Positions 10,292-23,559 are shown, counted from the first letter of the stretch. The stretch is DNA of 64,000 nucleotides from Deinococcus multiflagellatus (GCF_020166415.1 NZ_JAIQXV010000001.1:496001-560000); one strand, 5' to 3'. Translations and numbers: made by a program. The notes: generated by a model from the sequence alone, not told the origin.

Positions 10292-10747
10292 TCAGGAGGC
10301 CTGGGCCTCGAACGTAACGTGTACGCGGGCGTCCAGAGCCTCGGCCACCCGGCGCAGGAGTTCCAGCGAGTGGCCCCAGTAAAACGGATTGAGCAGACGG
10401 TGAACGGCCGAACGGCTGGTTCCCATGCGCCTGGCCAGTTCGGCCTGGGAGATGCCGGCGCGGTCCAGGGCCGCCTGAATGGCCAGACTCACGGGATTCA
10501 TGGGTGCAGGGTCCAGGAACAGCACTTCCTCTGTTCCCGTCAGCTCACGGCGCACTTCAGGAGCCACATCGGCCAACTGATGCACTACAGGCTGGTGGCC
10601 GGTTCTGTCCTCCAGGGCCACCGCAAGACTCTCCCGGCTCAGGCGCAGAAGTTCATCCCGACTGCTGGCGGTCACGATGCAATGCAGCTCGGGCACCAGT
10701 GCCTGCCAGTTTCGCTCCCCTGCCGATACGATGGTCAGATAGCTCAT
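10292..10747 (-). CDS. hicB: HicB-family antitoxin with C-terminal HTH
   Basis: The product is 151 residues. The N-terminal half (residues about 1-70) is the partly degraded RNase H-like HicB fold ([21 protein letters not shown]). The C-terminal half (about 85-150) is an XRE-type helix-turn-helix ([21 protein letters not shown]), so the protein can both neutralise HicA and repress its own operon. It overlaps the hicA stop by 4 bases (ATGA). The module lies between two fatty-acid oxidation genes with the same orientation. Confidence 0.85.
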   Translation of the reverse strand: MSYLTIVSAGERNWQALVPELHCIVTASSRDELLRLSRESLAVALEDRTGHQPVVHQLADVAPEVRRELTGTEEVLFLDPAPMNPVSLAIQAALDRAGISQAELARRMGTSRSAVHRLLNPFYWGHSLELLRRVAEALDARVHVTFEAQAS

Positions 10748-10932
10748 GAGTCCCTCTCGATGGCGGCCTTTACGGCCTTTTCCTGATAAGGCTTCACGTC
10801 GTCGCCCAGGTTGCCACTCAGGATGACGGCAACTGGGCCGCGAACGAACTTCCGGTGACTGCCCCGCACACTCTGCTCCGCGAAGCCGGCCCGCTCCAGA
10901 TCCCGGATCAGTTCACGGAGCTTGCGCGGCAT
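10744..10932 (-). CDS. hicA: HicA-family mRNA interferase toxin
   Basis: The product is 62 residues, typical of HicA. The dsRNA-binding-like fold carries the catalytic His in RGSHRKFVRG (His26). HicA toxins cleave mRNA independently of ribosomes or with weak dependence on them, and are held inactive by HicB. The start lies only 18 bases after the fadB-like stop, and a GGGGTGGGGG run sits just before it. A promoter of its own may lie within the end of the upstream gene (AATGATAACAT on the minus strand). Confidence 0.88.
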   Translation of the reverse strand: MPRKLRELIRDLERAGFAEQSVRGSHRKFVRGPVAVILSGNLGDDVKPYQEKAVKAAIERDS

Positions 10933-10950
10933 CCCCCACCCCGGATGTTA

Positions 10951-13047
<2,097 letters not shown>

Positions 13048-13171
13048 GAGTGGGCCTCCTTGCCGGAAAACGAGTGTTAGGCGGGCCACAGCTTTTCACG
13101 GCCCCCTTGGGGTGGTCAAACACGCCCACGTTCAGAATGCACGTTGACGTTCACTTTTGGCGGCGCTGGGG

Positions 13172-13177
13172 TATGCT
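13172..13177 (+). promoter_or_regulatory. -10 hexamer TATGCT, leaderless
   Basis: TATGCT ends 6 bases before the ATG at 13184. A possible -35, TTCACT (13150-13155), lies 16 bases upstream; TTGACG is too far away (22 bases). Confidence 0.6.
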
Positions 13178-13183
13178 GCCCCC

Positions 13184-14173
13184 ATGACCGAGCTGATGAA
13201 GGCCATCCGGGTGGAGCGCCTGGGCCCGCCCGACGTGATGCAGCTGCAGGACGTGCCCGTGCCGCAGCCTGGGCCCGGCGAGGTGCGCCTGCGCGTGGAA
13301 GCCGTGGGCATCAACTTTGCCGACGCCCTGGCGGTGGCGGGCGAGTACCTGACCCGCACCCGCCTGCCCTACACGCCCGGCATGGAATTTGCCGGCATCG
13401 TGGACGCGCTGGGCGAGGGCGTGCAGGGCGTGCAGCCTGGGCAGCGCGTGGCGGCCCTGGGCGGCAGCGGCGCGCTGGCCCACTACGCGACCGTGAACGC
13501 CGCCGGCCTGATTCCCGTGCCCCAGACCCTGAGTGCGGCCCAGGCAGCGGCCTTTCCGGTGTCGTACTTCACGGCCTACCACGGCCTGAAAACGCTGGGG
13601 CGCGGTCAGGCCGGCGAGTGGGTGCTGGTGCAGGCAGCCGCCGGTGCCCTGGGCACCGCCAGCGTGCAGCTCGCCAAGGCGCTGGGCCTGCAGGTGATCG
13701 CCCTGGCCAGCACCGAGGAGAAGCTGGAGATCGCCCGCCGCCTGGGCGCCGACGTGACCCTGCTGCAAGACGACCCCGAACGGGTGCAGAAGGTCCGCGA
13801 GGCCGCCGGGGGCAAGGGCGTGCCGCTCATTCTGGAAGTCGTGGGCGGCAAACGCTTTCAGGAGAGCCTGGATATGGCCGCCCACCGGGGCCGGGTCATC
13901 GTGATTGGCAACGCCAGCCGCGAGCAGGCAGGGCTGCGCCCGGTGGAGCTGATGAAGCGCAACCTCACTGTGACTGGCCTGTGGTTGACCAGCCTGATGA
14001 GTGACCGCGACGCCACCGCCGAGGCCGCGCAGGTGCTGGGGCAGCTGGTGGCGAGTGGACAGGTGGTGCCGCAGGTGGGCCCCACCTACGCCCTGGCCGA
14101 CAGCGCCCGCGCTTTTCAGGACCTCTTGGACCGCAAAACGACCGGCAAGGTGATCATCGAACCGGGGCGGTGA
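13184..14173 (+). CDS. Quinone oxidoreductase, zeta-crystallin-like MDR family
   Basis: The product is 329 residues. The N-terminal GroES-like domain (VPVPQPGPGEVRLRVEAVGINFAD) and C-terminal Rossmann domain (VLVQAAAGALGTASVQLAKALG) are those of NADPH:quinone oxidoreductases. The zinc ligands of alcohol dehydrogenases are absent. It probably reduces quinones or other enones with NADPH in the cytoplasm. It is divergent from the beta-oxidation operon. ATG 13184 is chosen because the leaderless -10 fits and the MKAIRVE core follows. Confidence 0.9.
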   Translation: MTELMKAIRVERLGPPDVMQLQDVPVPQPGPGEVRLRVEAVGINFADALAVAGEYLTRTRLPYTPGMEFAGIVDALGEGVQGVQPGQRVAALGGSGALAHYATVNAAGLIPVPQTLSAAQAAAFPVSYFTAYHGLKTLGRGQAGEWVLVQAAAGALGTASVQLAKALGLQVIALASTEEKLEIARRLGADVTLLQDDPERVQKVREAAGGKGVPLILEVVGGKRFQESLDMAAHRGRVIVIGNASREQAGLRPVELMKRNLTVTGLWLTSLMSDRDATAEAAQVLGQLVASGQVVPQVGPTYALADSARAFQDLLDRKTTGKVIIEPGR

Positions 14174-14219
14174 GGGTGCAGAAGTTGTTCCCCACACGAG
14201 AACACCCGGCAGGGGCCTT

Positions 14220-14297
14220 TATTTACTTCATTTTTAACTCAGTGTAAATTAATCCCAGAGTCAAGGCCAACGGTGGCAGCTGCTCCCGTTGGCCTTG
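14220..14297 (+). other. AT-rich segment plus 12-bp hairpin, possible small RNA or terminator
   Basis: The AT-rich stretch 14218-14252 contains ATTTAC...GTAAAT inverted repeats. It is followed by a perfect 12-bp stem CAAGGCCAACGG/CCGTTGGCCTTG (14262-14273, 14286-14297) without a clear T-tract. The hairpin is about 90 bases past the preceding stop and about 97 before the next start. It may terminate the upstream gene, attenuate the next, or end a small RNA. Confidence 0.4.
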
Positions 14298-14393
14298 TCA
14301 TGTGTCAAGACAGCCGGTCACGGAGCGATCACGCCCGTGGGTGCACTCTGCAATTCCATTCCCCCGGTCTCTGTAGGCCGAGATGAGGTCTCT

Positions 14394-15500
14394 ATGTCGC
14401 AACAGCTGTCTTCTTCCACCCCAGACCGTCACGCCGTCGCCTTTCTGGTCCACCCCCGGACAAACGTTTCGCGCGACCTGGGCGATATTTGCCGGCCGTT
14501 TGGTTGGATCCCCAACCGCGCCTATGAGACCGCACTTGGCCGCCTGTCCTTGCCAGCCCCGGTGACAGGCACCCTGCGCTACAGCGACAAGCCTGAACAG
14601 GTGGCCGCTTACCTGCTCACCGTGCCGCTGACACCGAAAGCCCTGCTTGAAGGCGGACGCCGCGTGGAGAGCATCATTGACCGGGCCGTGACCAAGGCCG
14701 TGGGACTGGGCGCCAAAACGGTGGGGCTGGGGGCGCTCACGGCGCCGGCCACTGCAGGCGGCATGGCGCTGCGCCACCGCACCGACGTGGGCATCACCAA
14801 CGGCAACGCTTTTACCGCTGCCATGACTTTCCTGGGCGCCGAGCGGCTGCTGAGCCTGTGCCCTAGCAACGCCACCATCGCGCTCGTGGGCGCCAGTGGC
14901 AGCGTGGGCAGTTGCCTGACCCAGTTGCTGGCACGGCGCACCGCGCAGCCGCTGCTGCTGGTGGCCCGCAACGAAGAGCGCCTGCGTACCCTGCAGGCCA
15001 CCCTGCCCGCCGGCCGGTCCCAGATCACCACCGACATGACCCGCGTGCGTGAAGCCGATCTGGTGATTCTGCTGACCAGCGCCACCGACGCCGTGCTGCG
15101 CAGCGAGCACCTGAAAGAGGGCGCCGTGGTGCTGGATGACACGCAGCCGCGCAACACCCGCCCCGAACTGCTGCAGGAGCGCCCCGACATCCGGGTGGTG
15201 GACGGCGGGCTGGTCAGTGTGCCCGGTGTGCAGCGCAAAGGCTTTATTGGCCTGCCGCAAGGGGTGGCCTACGCTTGCCTGGCCGAAACGCTGCTGCTGG
15301 GGCTCAGCGGCCAGCAGGGCCACTTCTCGCTGGGCTGGCCCAGCGTGGAGCAGGCCGAACACATGCTGGCGCTGGCGGCCCGCTTTGGGCATCTGGGCTT
15401 CACCCTGGCCGAGCCCCACTCGTTCGGCCAGCCCGTGACCCTGGAAGACGCGCCAGCCCCTCTCCCTGCGCTGGGAGCGCTGAGCGGAGCCCAGGCGTGA
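14394..15500 (+). CDS. Long-chain acyl-ACP reductase-like protein
   Basis: The product is 368 residues. The order of motifs matches the cyanobacterial acyl-ACP reductase (AAR): an N-terminal HPRTNVSRDLG, then TVGLGALTAP, GNAFTAAM, a Rossmann loop VALVGASGSVGS (here ALVGASGSVGS), LLLVARNEERLRTL, a conserved DGGLVSVPG and a C-terminal CLAETLLLGLSG...FSLGWPSVEQAEHM. AAR reduces fatty acyl-ACP to aldehyde with NADPH. That this protein makes aldehydes is inference; such proteins are often annotated shikimate- or saccharopine-dehydrogenase-like. No aldehyde-deformylating oxygenase is adjacent. The stop overlaps the next gene by GTGA. Confidence 0.7.
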   Translation: MSQQLSSSTPDRHAVAFLVHPRTNVSRDLGDICRPFGWIPNRAYETALGRLSLPAPVTGTLRYSDKPEQVAAYLLTVPLTPKALLEGGRRVESIIDRAVTKAVGLGAKTVGLGALTAPATAGGMALRHRTDVGITNGNAFTAAMTFLGAERLLSLCPSNATIALVGASGSVGSCLTQLLARRTAQPLLLVARNEERLRTLQATLPAGRSQITTDMTRVREADLVILLTSATDAVLRSEHLKEGAVVLDDTQPRNTRPELLQERPDIRVVDGGLVSVPGVQRKGFIGLPQGVAYACLAETLLLGLSGQQGHFSLGWPSVEQAEHMLALAARFGHLGFTLAEPHSFGQPVTLEDAPAPLPALGALSGAQA

Positions 15501-16735
15501 GCGGCGCGGCGCAGGTCGTCATTGTGGGCGGGGGCTATGTGGGCCTGGACGCCTACCGCGCGCTGATGCGGCGCCTGGGCCGGCAGGTCAAGCGCGGCCA
15601 AGTGCAGATCACCGTGGTGAGCCCTCTGCCCTACCACACCTTTCACGGCTTTACCGGCGAAGGCCTGGGCGAGCTGGTCCCTTTGGCCCATACCCTCACG
15701 CCCCTGCCGCCCCTTATGCCCCACGCCCGCTATCTGCAAGGCACGGTCACACGGGTTGACGCCCAGCGGCAGCAGGTGGAGGTTCACAGTGAAGAGGGCC
15801 AGGTGCAGTTGCTGACATACGAGCACCTGATCCTGGGCGTGGGCTCAGTGGACCCGTTCGACCGCCTCCCAGGGCTGCGCGAACACGGCCGCTGCCTCAA
15901 GGACGCGCGCGATATGCGGGCGTTCCGCGCCGAACTGCACGCACGCTTTCAGGCCCGCCAACCCACCACGATCAATGTCATTGGGGGCGGCTACGCGGGG
16001 GTCGAGATGGCCGCCGCCCTCCGGGAACGGCAGCAGCGCGAGGGCCTGGGCGGCGAGATTCATCTGCTCAGCAGTGGCCCGGTTCTGGAAACGCTGGGGC
16101 CAGCACTGGCCCCACTGGCAGCGCATGCCCGCCAGTCCCTGCAGGGGCTGGGGGTTCAGCTTCACGAGGGCGTGCGAATCCGTGAGGTGACCAGCGGCGG
16201 GGCTCACGCCCAGGATGACCGTTTCTTCCCGGCCGACCTCACCCTTTTCGCGGCCGGCATCGCGCCAGCAGTTCTCCCCGGCACCGAGGCCATGCGCCAC
16301 CCACACAGCGGCCGGCTACTGACGGACCAGTACATGCGTGTGCCGGGCCACACAAACATCTGGACGGGCGGAGACGCCGCGCACGTGGCACACCCGAAGC
16401 GGCCCGGCGACTGCCCGGTCAACGCGCTATGGGCCATGAAACATGGCATGTGCGCCGGCAACAACGTGGCGCGCAGCCTGCGCGGCCAGCCTCTGCGCCC
16501 CTTCGCCTACGGCGGCCTGGGGCAAAGCGCCAGCCTGGGGCACTTCAACGGCATTACCGAGTTGCTGGGGCTGCAGTTCAAAGGCCCGGTAGCTTGGGTG
16601 CTGCGCCTGGCTTTCTTTGCGTGGTACATGCCCAGCAAGCGCCAGGGCGTCCGGGTGGTGGCCGACCTGCTGTGGCGGCGGCCCCGGGCCATGCAGGGGA
16701 AAGCACCCGTAGTCCCCACCAGCGCGGCCCCCTGA
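15497..16735 (+). CDS. FAD/NAD-dependent pyridine nucleotide-disulphide family oxidoreductase, NDH-2-like
   Basis: The product is 412 residues, start GTG overlapping the upstream stop. There are two dinucleotide-binding loops: FAD at the N-terminus ([17 protein letters not shown]) and NAD(P)H near residue 160 ([17 protein letters not shown]). The family aspartate for FAD lies in [14 protein letters not shown]. The C-terminal ending ([20 protein letters not shown]) is hydrophobic and amphipathic, as in type II NADH dehydrogenases that sit on the membrane. It may pass electrons to quinone. Coupling to the acyl-ACP-reductase-like gene suggests lipid-related redox work, but that is inference. Confidence 0.85.
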   Translation: MSGAAQVVIVGGGYVGLDAYRALMRRLGRQVKRGQVQITVVSPLPYHTFHGFTGEGLGELVPLAHTLTPLPPLMPHARYLQGTVTRVDAQRQQVEVHSEEGQVQLLTYEHLILGVGSVDPFDRLPGLREHGRCLKDARDMRAFRAELHARFQARQPTTINVIGGGYAGVEMAAALRERQQREGLGGEIHLLSSGPVLETLGPALAPLAAHARQSLQGLGVQLHEGVRIREVTSGGAHAQDDRFFPADLTLFAAGIAPAVLPGTEAMRHPHSGRLLTDQYMRVPGHTNIWTGGDAAHVAHPKRPGDCPVNALWAMKHGMCAGNNVARSLRGQPLRPFAYGGLGQSASLGHFNGITELLGLQFKGPVAWVLRLAFFAWYMPSKRQGVRVVADLLWRRPRAMQGKAPVVPTSAAP

Positions 16736-16742
16736 ATCTGCT

Positions 16743-17285
16743 TTACAGCGTCTGCGGCAGGTCCTGGATGGCCACCACCGGCAGGGTGCTGCTGCCCTGC
16801 CGGAAGGCCGCCAAGTAGCCGCTGACCGTCCCGCCCGCCCGCTCCACCAGCCGGGCCAGGGCCTGCGCCGTGCCGCCCGAGGCCACCACGTCCTGCACAA
16901 TCGTCACGCGCTTGCCCTTCAGGCGGGCGGCGTGGGGGCCGTCCAGCCACAGGGTTTCGGCCACGCCCAGGGTCATGCTGGGCACATCCTGAATCAGGGG
17001 CTCTTGCATGTAGGTGCGCCGTTTCTTGCGCGCGCACACGTAGGGCAGCCCAGAGCGGTCGCTGAGTTCGTGGGTCAGGGGCAGGGCGTTGGTCACCACC
17101 GTCAGCAGCAGTTCGGTGCCTTCAGGAATCAGCGCGACCATCTCCTGCGCCACGGCGTTGGTGAATTCGCTGTCGCCAATGAATTCCACCAGGGGCACGC
17201 GGCCCAGGTTGCCCGCGCGCACTGTGGGCAGGGTGCGCGACACGCCGCCGATACTTACCGTCAGTTCCTGCGTCTGGGTGGTCAT
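16743..17285 (-). CDS. Purine/adenine-type phosphoribosyltransferase with altered PRPP motif
   Basis: The product is 180 residues in the type I PRTase fold. The PRPP loop reads [13 protein letters not shown]. In most members the first position of the acidic pair is Glu or Asp, but here it is Gln, which may weaken catalysis or change the role. The paralogue downstream on the strand map (17386-17916) keeps DD. TAGCCT sits 7 bases before the ATG (leaderless). Substrate base not decidable; adenine or xanthine PRTases are the nearest named families. Confidence 0.75.
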   Translation of the reverse strand: MTTQTQELTVSIGGVSRTLPTVRAGNLGRVPLVEFIGDSEFTNAVAQEMVALIPEGTELLLTVVTNALPLTHELSDRSGLPYVCARKKRRTYMQEPLIQDVPSMTLGVAETLWLDGPHAARLKGKRVTIVQDVVASGGTAQALARLVERAGGTVSGYLAAFRQGSSTLPVVAIQDLPQTL

Positions 17286-17292
17286 GGCGCAC

Positions 17293-17298
17293 AGGCTA
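17293..17298 (-). promoter_or_regulatory. -10 hexamer TAGCCT, leaderless
   Basis: TAGCCT ends 7 bases before the ATG at 17285. Confidence 0.5.
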
Positions 17299-17385
17299 AC
17301 GCACCTGTGTCAGGGGCGGGGCAGCACAGCAGCGCGGCGGCCCCCTACTGCAAGACCGCCGCGCCGTTTTAGGGCTGGAACTGAA

Positions 17386-17916
17386 TTACTCGAACAGCGG
17401 CAGGTGCCCCAGCGCCGTCACTTCGGGGCGCTCCTGGCCTTCGGTGAACACGGCCACCACGGCCGCCACCTCTCCGCCCACCTCTTCCAGAATCTGGCGA
17501 ATGGAATGCAGCGTGCCGCCGCTGGACACCACGTCGTCCACAATCGCCACCTTGCGGCCCCGGATCTTCTGCACGTCAAAGCCGTCGAGCACCAGCAGTT
17601 GCGGTTTGCCAGTGGTGATCGATACCACCTCGCGCGCCACCGGGTCCACCATGTAGGGCTTCTGGGTCTTGCGAATCACGATGTACGGCTTGCCACTCTC
17701 GCGGCTGATCACATGCGCCAGGCTCAGGGCCTTGACCTCGGGGGTCACCAGCACGTCAATATCGGCGGGCAGGCGCGCGGCCAGTTCACGCCCGGCCTCT
17801 TCCGTCACTTCGGTGTCACCCAGCATGTTGAACAGGGCCACGCTGACCCCCGGGGCCACGGGCACGATGGGCAGGTCACGGGTCACGTGACCCACCTGAA
17901 CACTAAACGTCTTCAC
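17386..17916 (-). CDS. Adenine/xanthine-type phosphoribosyltransferase
   Basis: The product is 176 residues. The PRPP-binding motif [13 protein letters not shown] is intact (Ser for the usual Thr after the acidic pair). The hood region [30 protein letters not shown] resembles adenine phosphoribosyltransferases. It would salvage a purine base with PRPP in the cytoplasm. GTG at 17916 has TACACT 7 bases upstream, so it has its own leaderless promoter. It is paralogous to the gene at 16743-17285, which lies next on the same strand. Confidence 0.8.
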   Translation of the reverse strand: MKTFSVQVGHVTRDLPIVPVAPGVSVALFNMLGDTEVTEEAGRELAARLPADIDVLVTPEVKALSLAHVISRESGKPYIVIRKTQKPYMVDPVAREVVSITTGKPQLLVLDGFDVQKIRGRKVAIVDDVVSSGGTLHSIRQILEEVGGEVAAVVAVFTEGQERPEVTALGHLPLFE

Positions 17917-17923
17917 GCTGGGC

Positions 17924-17929
17924 AGTGTA
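17924..17929 (-). promoter_or_regulatory. -10 hexamer TACACT, leaderless
   Basis: TACACT ends 7 bases before the GTG at 17916. Confidence 0.55.
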
Positions 17930-17969
17930 ATACGCCGCCCTCATCTGTGCCCCTCACCTGGCGCTCTGT

Positions 17970-18233
17970 TCAGTCTGTGACGGGGCTGCGCTGCGCACCT
18001 TCAGCCTGAAGTTCTGCCCAGACGTCGGCCAGGGTGGCTTCGGGGTGCGCCCAGGAGAACTCGGTGACGTAGGCGGTGTCGCCGTCCAGACGCACGCCCA
18101 CCCGCTCCTGAAACGCTGGCAGGCTCCAGCCCCAGGCCCCCGCCTGCTCGATCATGGCGCGCAATTCGTCGCGGCTGGCAATGGCCTGTGAGCCGATCAC
18201 TGCACGGGTCTGGGCAAATTCGTGGAACTCCAT
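17970..18233 (-). CDS. Conserved-looking small protein of unknown function
   Basis: The product is 87 residues, predicted alpha/beta, with no signal peptide (MEFHEFAQTRAVIGSQAIASR...). It starts 8 bases after the stop of the chagasin-like gene on the same strand, with AGAGG before the ATG, so the two form an operon. No family was recognised. The reading frame has normal Deinococcus codon bias. Confidence 0.6.
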   Translation of the reverse strand: MEFHEFAQTRAVIGSQAIASRDELRAMIEQAGAWGWSLPAFQERVGVRLDGDTAYVTEFSWAHPEATLADVWAELQAEGAQRSPVTD

Positions 18234-18240
18234 GAGGCCT

Positions 18241-18678
18241 CTACCGGGGCACCAGATTGAACTGAATCAGCGTGGTCTCGACGGTGGTGGCGCGGCCAGG
18301 GGGAAGCTCGGCAAAGTAGATGGGCGTGGTCAGCGCCGCGCCGCCGCGCCGCAGAGGCGCCACCACTTGGTAGGTGTACACCGTCACCGGGCCCGCGCCG
18401 CCCACGACGGGCGCGCTGCCCGCAGCAGGCGCTGGCGCCACCGTGCGTTTATCCACCAGGGCCAGATAGGCCGGGTCAACCTCCAGGGCCCGCCACATGT
18501 AGCCGGTCCCCGCTGCGCTGTTCAGGCTGAACCGCAGCCGGTCCCCGGGCTGCACCGCAATCTCCTGGCCCGCTGCGCCGACGTTGAAGCTGAGGGTGCG
18601 CGGGGCAGCGGCGGGGCCAGCGGAGACCCCCAGGGTCAGGGCCGCGGCGCCGCCCAGCAGGATGTTTCGAATTGTCAT
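18241..18678 (-). CDS. Chagasin-like (I42) protease inhibitor, secreted
   Basis: The product is 145 residues with a signal peptide (about 1-25, ending AGPAAA). Chagasin features are present: a first loop resembling NPTTGYxW (SAAGTGYMWRAL), a Gly-rich second loop (VVGGAGPVTVYTYQV) and a third loop with Arg before the last strands (LRRGGAALTTPIYF). Chagasins inhibit papain-like cysteine proteases. ATG 18678 has GGAG at 5 bases; an upstream in-frame GTG region is not signal-like. It is divergent from a secreted metalloprotease gene. Confidence 0.75.
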   Translation of the reverse strand: MTIRNILLGGAAALTLGVSAGPAAAPRTLSFNVGAAGQEIAVQPGDRLRFSLNSAAGTGYMWRALEVDPAYLALVDKRTVAPAPAAGSAPVVGGAGPVTVYTYQVVAPLRRGGAALTTPIYFAELPPGRATTVETTLIQFNLVPR

Positions 18679-18813
18679 AGGCGCTCCAGATGGGCGCGCG
18701 GGGAAAGGCGGGGGCGCAGTCCACCAGGCGCGCCAGCTGGGGACGCCATCACTGTAGCCTGTGGGGGTCCCCCACCCCCTGAGCCCCCCCATGCTGGCAG
18801 GGGCCCGGCCCGC

Positions 18814-18819
18814 TACAGT
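18814..18819 (+). promoter_or_regulatory. -10 hexamer TACAGT, leaderless
   Basis: TACAGT ends 6 bases before the ATG at 18826. Confidence 0.55.
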
Positions 18820-18825
18820 GGCACC

Positions 18826-19830
18826 ATGACCCCGCTGCGTTTGGCTTCACCCCGCTTTCTGCGCTGGCTCTGGGGGTGGCTGGCTGGGCTGGCCACCTGT
18901 CTCGCCCTGTCTGGTGCCAGCGCCGCGCCCTTTGTGATTGAGACGCGGCTGCTGGGCCGCCCCCTTTCCGCGGCCCAGAAAGCCAGCGTGCAGGAGGCGG
19001 CAGCCCGGGTGGCAGCGCTGATCCAGTCGCCGTATGAGCCTGTGCGGGTGGACCTGCCGGCCGACAGCTGCGAGGAAGGCCTGCCCCGCCTGAACGAGAC
19101 CGTGAAGCGCTTTTTCGTGTTCGTGGTGGTGAAGAATCTGGACGAGGACCTGTACGGCTCGGCGCAGCCCTGCGAGCTGCATGATGGGTCGTTCCTGCCC
19201 ATTTACGGCGTGGTTGACCTGAATGCGCGGGGGCTGAATGAGCTGTCACGCGAGGACCTGCTGGACACCGTGATGCACGAACTGCTGCACGCCCTGGGCG
19301 TGGGCACCCTGTGGACGGCCGAGTCCAGGGTGTCCATTGGCGGCCAGAGCGACGACCGGTCCTTTGTGCGCCGTGAGGGCAAAACGTGGCTCTACACCGC
19401 GCCCCGGGCACTGGCCGCGTACCGCGCCCTGGGCGGCCAGGGCAGCGGCATTCCGCTGGACCCGGACGCCGGTCACTGGGCGGGCAAGACCGTGTGCGCC
19501 GAGATTCTGTCGGGTGAGGCGGGCGAGTACAGCGGGCGCGTTAATCCGGTCAGCCCCCTGACGCTGGCGGCCTTGGAGGATCTGGGGTACCGGGTGAATG
19601 TGGGGACAGCGGCGCCCTTTCAATTGCCCCGGCCGGGCCAGGGGTGCGCGGCCCAGCGCAGCGCGGCAGGCACGGGCGCGGCGCCAAACATGCCAGCGGG
19701 CGGGTTTACCAGTTGCGCGCAGGCCCGGGCGGCGGGCGTGCCCACCCCGATCCGGCGGGGCCAGCCCGGCTACCGGCCGGAACTGGACGGCGACGGCGAC
19801 GGTCTGGCCTGTGAAACCCCCGGCCGCTGA
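18826..19830 (+). CDS. Secreted metzincin metalloprotease (leishmanolysin-like) with Excalibur domain
   Basis: The product is 334 residues. A signal peptide (about 1-36) precedes a protease domain with the zinc motif HELLHALGVGTLW. The probable third zinc-binding His lies in GHWAGK. The following segment (CAEILSGE, then SPLTLAALEDLGYRV) matches the leishmanolysin-like Met-turn region, but the Met is replaced by Leu or Ile. The last 40 residues form an Excalibur calcium-binding module (FTSCAQARAAG and DGDGDGLACE). It is expected outside the cell. The substrate is unknown. Confidence 0.8.
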   Translation: MTPLRLASPRFLRWLWGWLAGLATCLALSGASAAPFVIETRLLGRPLSAAQKASVQEAAARVAALIQSPYEPVRVDLPADSCEEGLPRLNETVKRFFVFVVVKNLDEDLYGSAQPCELHDGSFLPIYGVVDLNARGLNELSREDLLDTVMHELLHALGVGTLWTAESRVSIGGQSDDRSFVRREGKTWLYTAPRALAAYRALGGQGSGIPLDPDAGHWAGKTVCAEILSGEAGEYSGRVNPVSPLTLAALEDLGYRVNVGTAAPFQLPRPGQGCAAQRSAAGTGAAPNMPAGGFTSCAQARAAGVPTPIRRGQPGYRPELDGDGDGLACETPGR

Positions 19831-20104
19831 CAGCAGTCTGCCGTGACGCCGCAGGGAGGAAAGCACCTCCTCCAAGCCAGGCCAACCTCTGTTTGTGGCG
19901 GTCACTCGCGCCGCTCGTGCCAGATGACCTGAAGGGTTCGCTTTCGGGTCATCTGGTGACTGCTCTGAGACGCATGGCCGGCCCGTTCCAAACCCCTGTC
20001 TTTTGCTCCTCTGCTGCACAGCACAAGCCGCTCGGTCGGCAATATTCCGTCATGCGTTCACCCCCAGGGCCACAGGTTGCCAAGACAGGTGACCGAGCCC
20101 CACA
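19831..20104. other. Intergenic region with a 10-bp stem-loop
   Basis: A GGAGG/CCTCC hairpin just after the protease stop may act in termination. A perfect 10-bp stem CCAGATGACC/GGTCATCTGG lies at 19920-19929 and 19947-19956, with a 17-base loop and no T-tract. No gene is supported. Confidence 0.45.
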
Positions 20105-20132
20105 AATAGTTGACTTGTTTTGTCGCCCATAA
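20105..20132 (+). promoter_or_regulatory. Upstream element of the sulfate operon, copy 1
   Basis: AATAGTTGACT is followed, 10 bases on, by CCCATAA. The same pattern occurs before sat (23560-23584). It sits 19 bases before the first gene of the operon, so it is a promoter and/or activator site. Confidence 0.5.
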
Positions 20133-20151
20133 AGGTTTACCTTTTTTGTCA

Positions 20152-20604
20152 ATGATTGCCCAGCCCTCTCCCGCCCAGCCTGTGCGCACGGACCTGAGTG
20201 CGCTGAAGTTCAACCAGGTCACGGTGGTGACGGTGACCCTGCTGGCGCTGGCGCTGCGAATGCCCTGGCTGACGCTGGTGCTGGGCGGGGCCATGCTGCT
20301 GGGGGCCCTGCGCCCGGTGGGCTCGCCCCTGCGCGCCGCGTACCGGCTGCTGGGGCCCGCGCTGGGCCTGAAGCCCGAGGTGGTCGAGGAAGATCCGCGC
20401 GCCCACCACTTCGCGCAGGGCGTGGGCGGCACTTTTTTGCTGGCCAGCGCCGCGCTGTCCCTGGCCGGTCTCTGGCTGGCCGGTACGGTGCTGGGCGTGA
20501 CCGTCCTGGCCCTGGCGCTGCTGAACCTCTCCCAGAAGATCTGCGTGGGCTGCCTGATGTACTTCCAGTACCGCCGCCTGCGTTTCGCCCTCCTGCACCG
20601 CTAA
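20152..20604 (+). CDS. DUF4395 family membrane protein
   Basis: The product is 150 residues with three or four predicted membrane segments ([52 protein letters not shown]). The C-terminal [14 protein letters not shown] carries the CxxC-like pair typical of the family. The biochemical role is not known. Position as first gene of the sulfate operon, 12 bases before sir, suggests a part in sulfur transport or redox at the membrane. Confidence 0.75.
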   Translation: MIAQPSPAQPVRTDLSALKFNQVTVVTVTLLALALRMPWLTLVLGGAMLLGALRPVGSPLRAAYRLLGPALGLKPEVVEEDPRAHHFAQGVGGTFLLASAALSLAGLWLAGTVLGVTVLALALLNLSQKICVGCLMYFQYRRLRFALLHR

Positions 20605-20616
20605 GGAAGTCCCGCT

Positions 20617-22184
<1,568 letters not shown>

Positions 22185-22188
<4 letters not shown>

Positions 22189-22720
22189 CCGCCCTGCAAG
22201 AGCGCCCCGCCGTGGGCACCGGCCGCGTGGTGTGGCTGACCGGCCTGAGCGGCGCGGGCAAGAGCACCCTGGCGAGCGCGCTGCACGCCGAACTGCTCGC
22301 GCGCGGCGTTCCCACCGAACTGCTGGACGGCGACGCCGTGCGCGAGAACCTGAGCAAGGGCCTGGGCTTTTCCAAGGCCGACCGCGATACCAACGTGCGC
22401 CGCATCGGCTTTGTGGCTGGCCTGCTGGCCAAGCACGGCGTCACCGTACTCGTGAGCGCCATCAGTCCCTATGCCGAGACCCGGCGCGAGGTGCTGGCCG
22501 GGCTGCCGAACGCCCTGGAAGTGTTCGTGGACGCCCCGCTGGACGTGGTGACCGCCCGCGACGTCAAGGGCCTGTACCTGAAGGCCCTGGCTGGCGAAAT
22601 CCCGCACTTTACCGGCGTGAGCGATCCCTACCAGGCGCCCGAACAGCCAGACCTGCACCTGCGCACCGACCAGATCAGCGTGGAGGAGGGTGTGGCGCGC
22701 TTGCTGGGGGTGCTGGGGCT

Positions 22721-22724
<4 letters not shown>
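22185..22724 (+). CDS. cysC: Adenylylsulfate kinase
   Basis: The product is 179 residues. The P-loop is [15 protein letters not shown] (about 12-26), followed by [28 protein letters not shown], the APS-binding region, and the lid [10 protein letters not shown]. It phosphorylates adenylylsulfate to PAPS. GTG starts in the overlap with sir and the stop overlaps cysH, so all three are translationally coupled. Because the CysH next door is of the [4Fe-4S] APS-reductase type, the kinase may serve PAPS-dependent sulfation or run in parallel. Confidence 0.92.
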
Positions 22725-23491
<767 letters not shown>

Positions 23492-23559
23492 GGCGCTGCC
23501 CGCGATCTGCCCGGCGATGTCGCCGTTCCCGCTGACCCGCTGTTCTTTTTTCTGGGCCC

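Noticed and set aside
13144..13149. TTGACG as -35 of the quinone oxidoreductase gene
   Set aside because: The distance to TATGCT is 22 bases, too long for a normal spacer.
17332..17364. GC hairpin followed by GTTTTAG on the plus strand
   Set aside because: The 9-bp stem is oriented as a plus-strand terminator, but the genes there are on the minus strand; not called as a functional terminator.
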